Shown: positions 17,836 to 24,988 of the stretch, one piece after another
Numbering within the stretch: position 1 is the first letter of the stretch
Layout: each line of letters opens with the position of its first letter
NCBI RefSeq assembly: GCF_018449575.1
Contig: NZ_JAAVUT010000007.1
Span: 62,001-126,000 of the forward strand
Reading direction: 5' to 3'
Length of the DNA stretch: 64,000 bases
Origin: Sodalis sp. dw_96
Lineage (GTDB): Bacteria > Pseudomonadota > Gammaproteobacteria > Enterobacterales > Enterobacteriaceae
Position numbers and translations under genes: made by a program
The notes under the pieces: model-generated
The model's database searches: none
Told to the model about the DNA's origin: nothing
Seen by the model: only the letters and a program-made list of their open reading frames with translations

Positions 17836-18213
17836 ATGTCATGCTTCCGATTGATTATAACCTGTCTAGCTACAGGAATGCTGCTGTCAGGTTGTAACTC
17901 AGGTACACCAAAGTGCAATAGTGATGACGCCAGAAATCTGGTGATTAGCATTGCCCGTGAGCAGGTAGCTAAAGAGTTTACCGCGATTAAAAGCTCGCAG
18001 TTGTCAGAGATGTACCCTAAAAATATCGATGGAGTTAAATTTTCGGTGAAAAATGTCAGGACAACGAAACATCAGTCATCGCCCGATATTTATGAGTGCG
18101 CCGCAGATTTAGAAATGTCAGGTATTGGAAATCCCTCATCACTCCCGATTACGTATAATATTCAGAAAACAGACGATGGTAGTCAGTTCTATATTAATGT
18201 GTTAGGGCTGTAA
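17836..18213 (+). CDS. Predicted lipoprotein
   Basis: 125 residues with a type II signal peptide ending in the lipobox LLSGC (Cys about residue 20). The mature region starts with the CNSDDARNLVISIAREQVAKE stretch seen in many enterobacterial hypothetical lipoproteins, and forms a small helix plus beta domain with two more cysteines. GGGAG lies just upstream of ATG 17836. Last gene of the operon led by the Ner-like regulator. Confidence 0.7.
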   Translation: MSCFRLIITCLATGMLLSGCNSGTPKCNSDDARNLVISIAREQVAKEFTAIKSSQLSEMYPKNIDGVKFSVKNVRTTKHQSSPDIYECAADLEMSGIGNPSSLPITYNIQKTDDGSQFYINVLGL

Positions 18214-18310
18214 TTTTTACGGCGAGGGCATAACGTTGTTCCTGTTTAATACTTATATCAGAAATGGACCGATGGCCGGTCTTGCTGCGTTAGCTGGAGG
18301 ACAGTCGCGT
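18214..18310. other. Spacer
   Basis: No clear terminator or gene is seen between the lipoprotein gene and the IS66 relic. Confidence 0.3.
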
Positions 18311-18558
18311 ACCCATCTATAATAAGCGTATCGAAGGTGTCATGCGCCCGGTGGCAGTAAGTAGAAAAAATCTGGCTGTTTGCCGGGTCGCTACGCGCCG
18401 GACTGCGAATGGCGGATATCCTGAGCCTGCTGGGAACCGCCAAACTCAACAGTCATGACCCTTATATTTGGCTGAGGGATGTGCTAATGCGGTTGCCTTC
18501 CTGGCCCAACAACTGGATAAACGAGCTGTTGCTCTACGCCGAAAACCACTTTGCCTGA
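18311..18558 (+). pseudogene. Relic of an IS66 transposase 3' end
   Basis: The sequence parallels the last about 240 bp of the intact tnpC (3478-3723), including the ATGCGCCCGGTGGC block, the CCTTATAT-TGGCTG block and the terminal TACGCCGAAAA. It has many substitutions and at least one frame break, so it came from a different IS66 member and is long inactive. Confidence 0.8.
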
Positions 18559-18840
18559 GACCCACCCGGTTCGATACGTTATTGATATCCCACCTCGCCG
18601 ACGCAAGACCCACTGATAAGATGACGCTCCAAACGGAACCGGTCGGTTGATGGGTGGTCGGACCCAGAAAAGTTCGACCAGTACTACGAGCTCACTCACC
18701 GTTCTACGTTCACAGCAAAGGAATGAGAGTGAGGTTTATAGTGACAGGGCTGGACTCAATGGTTCCTTAACAGTTCCAAAGTTGCCAAATCTGTTTATGG
18801 GAAATGCGAGAGTATCAACCGGTTAATATAGGATGGTAAG
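18559..18840. other. Rearranged spacer
   Basis: Mixed fragments; part may derive from the upstream portion of the hsdS relic. No intact feature recognised. Confidence 0.3.
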
Positions 18841-19020
18841 GTGACATCCCCGCTCGATTACCTTTTATTTCCTTTACCGCCGTATAAAGAACAAAATTAT
18901 ATTGTCAATATAGTTAAAGAGCTGTTTACTCTATGTGAAACCCTTGAATCTCGCCTGCAATCCGCACAACAAACCCAGCTTCATCTGGCGGATTCGCTCA
19001 CTAACGTAGCGCTAAACTAA
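18841..19020 (+). pseudogene. hsdS: 3' relic of hsdS (type I restriction specificity subunit)
   Basis: The last 59 codons read FPLPPYKEQNYIVNIVKELF, then CETLESRLQSAQQTQLHLAD, then stop. This is the conserved coiled-coil end of HsdS (FPLPP--EQ followed by LESRLQSAQQTQLHLADAL). The target-recognition domains and hsdM/hsdR are absent, so no functional type I system remains here. Confidence 0.8.
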
Positions 19021-19030
19021 TGAACAAAAC

Positions 19031-19279
19031 ATGTCGATTCATCGTGCTATCTGGCGCATGAGTGAAAACCCTGAGCCGCTAGCCGCCTGGCTAGCGAGCA
19101 AAAATGATCCTGCACGATCCCGTCATTCTATCGAACGAATGGATGCTTATTGGTCATCAGGAGCGCACGCTGGACGGTGGGCGCAATGATCTGCTGGCGA
19201 TTGGACACCCGATGCCTCGCTGATCCTTATCGAGCCAAAACGTGGCCACACACCATGCGAAGTGGAAGCACATGCATAG
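19031..19279 (+). pseudogene. Frameshifted DUF91/NucS-like nuclease gene relic
   Basis: Fragments in different frames read MSIHRAIWRMSENPEPL, then EWMLIGHQERTLDGGRNDLLA, then DASLILIEPKRGHTP. In order these match a PD-(D/E)xK protein of the DUF91/NucS type (G--DLLA...IE-KR). At least two frameshifts and a stop at 19277 disable it. Such genes are often found next to hsdRMS clusters, which fits the hsdS relic just upstream. Confidence 0.65.
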
Positions 19280-19308
19280 ATTTTAACAAGGTCTTTGGAG
19301 CGTAATAT

Positions 19309-20280
19309 ATGGACAGTTATATTTTCAAAAATAGTGACAATGAAATTGGATATTATCAAAAATATAGTGATTATGGGTACATTTATTTAAAAAAACATAT
19401 TTTTTCTGGTTCTTCAGATATAAGGAAAGTTGATTTATCAACATGGACAAGTTTTCTTCAAAACCCGTCATCTCAACCATTACCAGTTATTTCTAAAGAT
19501 CCTATATGTCGAGAAATTGGTTATTATTCCTGGTATAACTATATTAATAATTGTCCTGACATTGTGGAAGCAGTCAAGATCTCTGATACAGGTTTATTTT
19601 TCTGTAGGACAAACAGGAATGAGCCTGGTCTATATGAATTTACTTATTCTGAAAATAATGTAACTGATGAAGTGCGAGCTTATAATAATATAACGAGTTA
19701 TTTACTGAATATTTTTGATTTCATAGAACCTGATTACAAAAATCTATCAGCCTTTGGAAACAAAATCAGAGAGTTGCTAATTCTTTCCTGCACGGAAGTC
19801 GAATATTTATTAAGCAGTTTTCTAAAAGACAATAATTTTAAAATCGAGAAGGGTTTTCTTACAATGAAACATTATGTAAAAGCATTAAGTCTTTTGAAAC
19901 TTAACCAATACGAGGTTAAATTAATATTATTTCCTTCTTTAGGAAAATTCAGTCCTTTCAAGGTTTGGGATGAGTTAGAACCATCAAAAACTCTTCCTTG
20001 GTATGCTTCGTATAATGCTATTAAACATAACAGAGGAGATAATAAAGGATTAGCCACTCTAGCTAACTTAATTAATGCGGTTGCAGCCATCCATATTTTA
20101 ATAGAATCTCAGTATGGTGCATTTATTTTTGACAAGCCCCTACACTCAAACTATGAAAGTGTTTTTATTACCAATGAAAATCCAACTTGGGAAATTCAAG
20201 ATATGCAAGCTCCTCTATTAAAAGATGACGCATTCGAATGGACAGGAAGAAAAAAAATTTTTGATAACATTACTCAATAA
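19309..20280 (+). CDS. Unknown 323-residue protein, AT-rich island gene
   Basis: Intact, AT-rich ORF among decayed genes. No signal peptide or transmembrane segments. A helical central part (about 155-200) is followed by WYASYNAIKHNRGDNKGLAT (about 232-250) and a long helix, a pattern of aromatic-Asn-x-x-Lys-His-x-Arg seen in some HEPN-like and abortive-infection proteins. That resemblance is weak and no canonical RxxxxxH motif is evident. Its location beside restriction relics suggests a defence or accessory role. Function unknown. Confidence 0.6.
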   Translation: MDSYIFKNSDNEIGYYQKYSDYGYIYLKKHIFSGSSDIRKVDLSTWTSFLQNPSSQPLPVISKDPICREIGYYSWYNYINNCPDIVEAVKISDTGLFFCRTNRNEPGLYEFTYSENNVTDEVRAYNNITSYLLNIFDFIEPDYKNLSAFGNKIRELLILSCTEVEYLLSSFLKDNNFKIEKGFLTMKHYVKALSLLKLNQYEVKLILFPSLGKFSPFKVWDELEPSKTLPWYASYNAIKHNRGDNKGLATLANLINAVAAIHILIESQYGAFIFDKPLHSNYESVFITNENPTWEIQDMQAPLLKDDAFEWTGRKKIFDNITQ

Positions 20281-20470
20281 GATAATCAATCAACATATTG
20301 TAAAGTATATTTTCCTTGCTATATTCAAACCCAAATAAATGGCGTTCAGGATATCTTACAATTATTCCTCTATGCCATACCCGATCACTCGAACCATAAT
20401 GATGAATCTGTGCAATCCTCTGCGCGGCACCTCCCGCAATGGTCACCTCTGCCGTAATCGCGGTGACTTT
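20270..20470 (-). pseudogene. Relic of P2-type tail completion protein (gpS)
   Basis: The minus strand encodes GAAQRIAQIHHYGSSDRVW followed by VRYPERHLFGFE and a terminal helix. This matches the C-terminus of phage virion morphogenesis protein gpS (IHHYG..D.., YP-R-LLGF). The N-terminus is missing, and it now abuts an integrase relic. Confidence 0.55.
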
Positions 20471-20507
20471 GGCTTTCATAAACCTTACGGGGCACAGTTT
20501 GGTAAAC

Positions 20508-20910
20508 ATCTTACTTCTCATGGAATGCGTACTGTAAAGCGAACCATCAAGATCCAGCTTTTTAAGCCATCCATGAAAATACGGTTATATTGCCTAGTCG
20601 GTATATATTGGGAGGATCCAACACGGGATTTAAAGAGATAATCAGAATTACGCAAGTTGGCTATTTCTATCCATACAGCAACTGCTTCTCTTCTTCCTCT
20701 GGTTAACTCAAACTGGACAGGGCTACCAGTCTTCTGTTGCAACACATTTGCCCTGCTTAAAATAGAGCGGCCACAAGTAACATCTGACATTTTGAGCTTC
20801 ACCAAATCGCAGCCGCGAAGTTTGCTATCAAGCGCCAAATTAAAAAGAGCGAGATCACGCGTTTTACCTTCCAGCTCCAGCCTGATTCGAATTCCTCAGA
20901 TATGAAATAT
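20508..20910 (-). pseudogene. Relic of a tyrosine integrase
   Basis: Reads LELEGKTRDLALFNLALDS, KLRGCDLVKLKMSDV, and QQKTGSPVQFELT in one frame, then after a frameshift near 20575 WLKKLDLDGSLYSTHSMR. This is the common small enterobacterial phage integrase; the segment stops at the H-x-x-R region, so the catalytic tyrosine is lost. Confidence 0.75.
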
Positions 20911-21138
20911 CTGAAGAGGTCTTTTTTGATCGATGATACATTTTTTGTTCCAAGGTGACGTAGTCATAGTTATTCACCTATAATGAGGGAGATTTAATTA
21001 TGGCTGTCTTACATGAGCGAGAAGTGTACATAACGCCCGCCATAAACGACGCGGGGAAGAACGTCTGCCAACCTCAAGGTGCATATTTGATGGTACTGGT
21101 AAAATGTATTTTGCGGGTGAATAAACAACTAGCGAGAA
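20911..21138. other. Spacer with possible promoter
   Basis: No protein family recognised. TATAAT at 20979-20984 and an ATG with GAGGGAG at 21000 give a 49-codon ORF, which I do not consider well supported. Confidence 0.25.
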
Positions 21139-21255
21139 CTAAGAAGTAGTGGATACCCCAAACAATCGAGAGTGATTACCTAAAATAAAAAAGTCTAAGC
21201 AGTTTACAATGATTAAGCTAATAAAACCAAAGATCGTGCAAATATTTCCTACCAT
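21139..21255 (-). CDS. Possible 38-residue hydrophobic small protein
   Basis: ATG at 21255 is preceded by a strong GAGAGGGGG ribosome binding site six bases away. The product has a hydrophobic stretch (IFGFISLIIVNCLDFFILG, residues 8-26) and a short polar tail, the make-up of a single-span small membrane protein or a type I toxin. It lies just downstream of the pentapeptide-repeat gene. No homologue recalled. Confidence 0.35.
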   Translation of the reverse strand: MVGNICTIFGFISLIIVNCLDFFILGNHSRLFGVSTTS

Positions 21256-21355
21256 AGTCACCCCCTCTCGAATGCCAGCTATTGAATCGAGTCCCCATTA
21301 ATCTTCTTAACTTTTCAATCTCTCGATTGAATGGGGCGGGACGGAAAAAACGGTA

Positions 21356-22003
21356 TCATGAACGAGCAGCCTTGTCAATTGCATTGCACAACCCACTTGC
21401 AGTTACAATCCGATAAGGCAAAGTGCCGTTAAGTGCAAGCAAGCCACGTTTAAGCCTTTTTTCTCCAAGTCGCTCAATAAGACTTTGTAGTGTAAGAGCA
21501 TTTATTTTCCCACCCTTTAAGTGTAAAACTCGGCTATTTTGTATCTTTGAATTAAATTTGAATCCATCTAACAGTGTTAAGATTTCTTGAGAAACTTCGG
21601 GTGATGGTTGCCGATTAAAAATTCTATTGTTTTCACCAATTACAATACTTTTAGCAACGACAATATTTGTGTTTACAAAAATACAGTTATCAAAGGTACA
21701 ATTTTTGAAGTTGCTTTTTTCCATCAACACTCTAGAAAATATGCAATATTTGAACGTGGCATTAGTGAAATTTGATTTTTTTATGTTTGTACCTAAAAAT
21801 TCGACTTGCGTAAATTTAGCGTCTTTGAATTTACAGCTAGTCAAAATTGCACCTTTGAAATTGACATTCACAAAGGATGAATAGGAAAAGTCAGCACGAA
21901 AGCACTGCGCCTTTGAGTAGAATTTATTTCGAATATTCCTCGTTTTAGTTTTGCAGCAAAATACAGATAAACGAGATAGGCCTTTTTTACCTTTTGGAAG
22001 CAT
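21356..22003 (-). CDS. Pentapeptide-repeat protein downstream of TIR gene
   Basis: 215 residues from ATG 22003, chosen because GGAGAG stands seven bases upstream and longer frames would run into the TIR gene. Residues about 32-115 are pentapeptide repeats (alternating F/L at every fifth position, such as ADFSYSSF, NVNFKGAIL, SNFKNCTFDN), which should fold as a right-handed beta-helix. A C-terminal domain of about 80 residues, basic and helical, follows and is unassigned. It is 88 bp downstream of the TIR gene on the same strand, so the two are probably co-transcribed. Confidence 0.75.
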   Translation of the reverse strand: MLPKGKKGLSRLSVFCCKTKTRNIRNKFYSKAQCFRADFSYSSFVNVNFKGAILTSCKFKDAKFTQVEFLGTNIKKSNFTNATFKYCIFSRVLMEKSNFKNCTFDNCIFVNTNIVVAKSIVIGENNRIFNRQPSPEVSQEILTLLDGFKFNSKIQNSRVLHLKGGKINALTLQSLIERLGEKRLKRGLLALNGTLPYRIVTASGLCNAIDKAARS

Positions 22004-22091
22004 AATACTCTCCAACTTCCTATTCTTATAACGCCCGCGACACCGGACAACTTTGAGCACAGCGAAATGTTGTCTCAAGTGTTTGCTATTG

Positions 22092-23153
22092 TTAGACAGA
22101 TAATCTAGCCAGCCTTTTATCCAATGCCCATTCCCAAAACTCACGATTTTTAAGTGAAAGGAGAAACTCATTTTCCTCCTCAAAGGCAGCAACGAATTCT
22201 TTACTTATTTCGTCAATAAATACGTCAAGATTTTCCAGCATTTTAATTGTTTTTTTTATCTTAGGATGCTGCCTGTTAAGAGAATAACAACTGTTATCAA
22301 CATCAAGATACTGCTTACCGACTGCCTCGTCTGCCTCGTCTCTCGTATCTTTATCCTTGAAAGGATCCAAATAAGTGGATTCTCCAGAACCAAAGGCTTT
22401 GCACATAACTAGTGAAACGACTCTTGGCAACTCCATTAATTGTGCAACTGCGATCCGGATAAGTTCATCAAACTCATCTTTTTCAGATGAATGCCTCTTC
22501 TTGACAGCACGCACTTCTGACTGGTCTTTGCATTGCTCTAGCTCTTTCACTAATATCGATAATTTTTCGTTGTCATCATCTATCTCGGCTAAAGCTGCTT
22601 TCGTTTCAGATAACTCTTTTTTCAAAGCCTCATACTCTTCAATCGGAATAATGCTTGGTGCACCGCATTCTGAAATTCGGTCAGGTAGATGCTGGATAAA
22701 TTTTTTACTCTTAACATTCCACCTTGGAATGCTTACTTTTACCGACGGAACAATATCTTTCAAATCGTTTGCAAATTGACTCAGGGCATTTTCATCATCT
22801 ATGCGTACCAACTGCGAAGCCTTTAGCACTCCTTGCACATCAGCATATTTCAATGGCGGAACTAACAGAGGAAGAAGTTTATGTGACATTGCCCAAGCTG
22901 CGCCAAGTTCACACATGCAGAATTGGGAAGCAAGGTAGTTTTTTGAGATAATCGCGACCACCAGCTTCGGCGATTGGATCTGACCCTTGATATGATCTAT
23001 GAAGTTGTCACCCGCTGAAATACCTAAGCCTTCAAGCGAAGAACAAAAAACATCATCGTAAGCTAAGTTTACACCCGTTTGAAGAAGGTCTACAAATGCA
23101 TCAGCCAGCGCTTTGTTGCTAACAGCATGACTTATAAAAATTTGTTTGCTCAA
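22092..23153 (-). CDS. TIR-domain protein with coiled coil, candidate defence effector
   Basis: 353 residues from TTG 23153, preceded by AAGGAGAT. Residues 1-about 140 form a TIR domain: QIFISHAVSNKALADAF at the start, the VVAIISKNYLASQFC strand and Glu82 in CELGAAW, at the place of the catalytic Glu of NAD-cleaving TIRs. A coiled coil (171-228) and an acidic C-terminal domain (about 229-353) follow. Bacterial TIR proteins often degrade or modify NAD+ when a sensor detects phage. No ThsA-like partner is present; the next gene encodes a pentapeptide-repeat protein. Defence role is inferred from family and island context. Confidence 0.8.
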   Translation of the reverse strand: MSKQIFISHAVSNKALADAFVDLLQTGVNLAYDDVFCSSLEGLGISAGDNFIDHIKGQIQSPKLVVAIISKNYLASQFCMCELGAAWAMSHKLLPLLVPPLKYADVQGVLKASQLVRIDDENALSQFANDLKDIVPSVKVSIPRWNVKSKKFIQHLPDRISECGAPSIIPIEEYEALKKELSETKAALAEIDDDNEKLSILVKELEQCKDQSEVRAVKKRHSSEKDEFDELIRIAVAQLMELPRVVSLVMCKAFGSGESTYLDPFKDKDTRDEADEAVGKQYLDVDNSCYSLNRQHPKIKKTIKMLENLDVFIDEISKEFVAAFEEENEFLLSLKNREFWEWALDKRLARLSV

Positions 23154-23490
23154 GATGCAACATCTCCTTGCTCAGTCTAACGCTTATTCGCCAGGACAAC
23201 CCGTGTTTAAGTATGGGTTGCCACGCCTTTATAAATTCAATGTGATAAACATCATGCTGCTTTTCACCAAACTACAAAGAATTATAGGTACAAATGGTTT
23301 TAGTGTTGGGGCAAGAACAGAATACCTCTTCTAGCAAGACAAGTTTTTACAATATTTGTATGCCTATACAATGGGTGATTAACCAGAACAAACATCCGCT
23401 TGCAGCACTGAGCTGACTATCAGACCTGATTGGACCCAGAGTAGCAAGGCGGTCAGATTAAATACGAGTCAGTACAAATCAGATATATCC
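23154..23490. other. Spacer between TIR gene and integrase
   Basis: Contains the TIR gene promoter region and the AT-rich 3' flank of the integrase. No repeat or gene recognised. Confidence 0.4.
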
Positions 23491-24771
23491 CTATTCCAAG
23501 CTATCCAAATAATCCGCCCAAACCTGCAACCACTTTTTGCACTCGGCATCGTACTTGTACAGGTTATAGATCCCTTCCACCCCGCCACGCGTATGCCCCA
23601 GCACCGCCTCGGCAATTTCATTCGGGCATTGCAAACGCGACAATCCGGTACGAACGGTGCGCCGCAAGTCATGGGGCGTCCAGTGGGGAATATCGAGCAT
23701 TTGACCCGCCTCACGCAAACGCCATGAGTTTTCCGTCAGGTACTTTTGCTGAATAGGCAGCTTGGTCGCTTGCGAAGGGAACAAATATTTGTTCGAGTTG
23801 AGACGCAGGATTTTCAGAAAATCGATAGCCTGGGTTGATAACTGCACATCGCGCTCTACCCCTGTCTTGGTTTCTCGAAGATGTATGGTCCCTTTAGCAA
23901 GATCCACGTCGTCCCAGGCCATATTGCACACTTCGCCCGTTCGGCATCCGGTCCATAGGGTCAAGCGTAATACATTCTTAATGGTGGGCGTATAGGCTGA
24001 TCCCGGCAACCATTTAAGAAATTTGGCCAGCTCGCTCTCGCTCAATACCCGCGTGCCACGCCCACAGGTGAGCTTGATTCTGGTTTGACGTAAACTGGAT
24101 TTCGCCAGTAGTGCCGGATTGGCAAAGCTTTCTTCCAAGCGCCCTAAGCCAATCGCAAATTCGTATGCCAGCGTGAGTTCTCGTAAAAGACTGCCAGCCT
24201 GAACCTTTGCGCCACGGGCGATGACGCCATTGATCAAGTCGATGATATCTTTTCGGGTAATCTGCGCTGCAATACGGCCACCCAGCTTTTCCACCGCGTC
24301 CGCATATAAAGTACGGCGAACCTCGGCCTGCCCTTTCTTCTTTCTCGCGCCGGCAATGACCTTGCCATCCGACGCATGGCGATCTTCTATGCGTTCGGAA
24401 AGATAGAGTTCAATTAACCCCTGTACCGTCAATTCCGGCGCCGTTTTTTTTGCTGCCGCCTCAGTCTGCTGTTGTTTTTCTTGTTTGAGTTCAGCGGCGG
24501 GACAACGCCCCTGCTGGCGAATCTGCCTCAACTCATCAAGCTTTATACGCGCCACAGCCAGTGACATGTGCGGAAAGTTGCCGATTTTAACTTGGGTCAG
24601 CTTATTTGTCAGTGGGCTGGTGTAACGGTAAAAAAAGGTTTTGACGCCGGTCGAACCGCAACTGACTCGCAGTCCACGGTTTTCACCGGTATCAGCCTTA
24701 TCTTTATCTGTCGGTTTCATCATTTCTATCGCTTTTGACGATAGGGGCTTCCCCGCTTGTTTCCCTGCCAT
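23491..24771 (-). CDS. int: P4-type tyrosine integrase of the island
   Basis: 426 residues from ATG 24771, picked over an earlier start at 24801 because GGAG lies six bases ahead. The N-terminal DUF4102-like arm-binding domain (LSSKAIEMMKP...ENRGLRVSC, about 5-95) precedes a core-binding domain and the catalytic domain with TGCRTGEV, HDLRRT, LGHTRGG and the tyrosine in IYNLYKYDAE. The gene appears intact. Its 5' end faces mutS, as P4-type int genes face their attachment site, placing the island end between about 24,800 and 24,989. No tRNA gene is present there. Confidence 0.93.
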   Translation of the reverse strand: MAGKQAGKPLSSKAIEMMKPTDKDKADTGENRGLRVSCGSTGVKTFFYRYTSPLTNKLTQVKIGNFPHMSLAVARIKLDELRQIRQQGRCPAAELKQEKQQQTEAAAKKTAPELTVQGLIELYLSERIEDRHASDGKVIAGARKKKGQAEVRRTLYADAVEKLGGRIAAQITRKDIIDLINGVIARGAKVQAGSLLRELTLAYEFAIGLGRLEESFANPALLAKSSLRQTRIKLTCGRGTRVLSESELAKFLKWLPGSAYTPTIKNVLRLTLWTGCRTGEVCNMAWDDVDLAKGTIHLRETKTGVERDVQLSTQAIDFLKILRLNSNKYLFPSQATKLPIQQKYLTENSWRLREAGQMLDIPHWTPHDLRRTVRTGLSRLQCPNEIAEAVLGHTRGGVEGIYNLYKYDAECKKWLQVWADYLDSLE

Positions 24772-24810
24772 GGAGACTCCGTTATCATGGACGCCATACA
24801 AAGACGAGCA

Positions 24811-24885
24811 AAGTGTAGGTTGGTGGTTTAATACGCCATATTATACCAGCCGCAACCAGTAAAACCTACACTTTGACCTACACTT
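24811..24885. repeat. Short repeats upstream of int, candidate arm or attachment sites
   Basis: AAGTGTAGGTT (24811-24821) recurs inverted and exact as AACCTACACTT (24863-24873), and ACCTACACTT is repeated directly at 24876-24885. Their position between the int start and mutS fits integrase/excisionase binding sites near the attachment site. The attachment core itself cannot be set without the other island end. Confidence 0.5.
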
Positions 24886-24988
24886 AAATGTAAGATGTAG
24901 CGATATTTCTTGAGACATAGTGATAATTCATGAGAACAATCATCATCACTAAACCTATCAAATTCAATGAAATGGATATCATAACTCC

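Noticed and set aside
21000-21149. Plus-strand ORF of 49 codons with GAGGGAG ahead
   Set aside because: The only promoter-like -10 lies so close that the ribosome site would be outside the transcript; no homologue known.
24772-24988. tRNA gene or its 3' end as island attachment site
   Set aside because: No cloverleaf or CCA-ended acceptor stem could be recognised in this gap.
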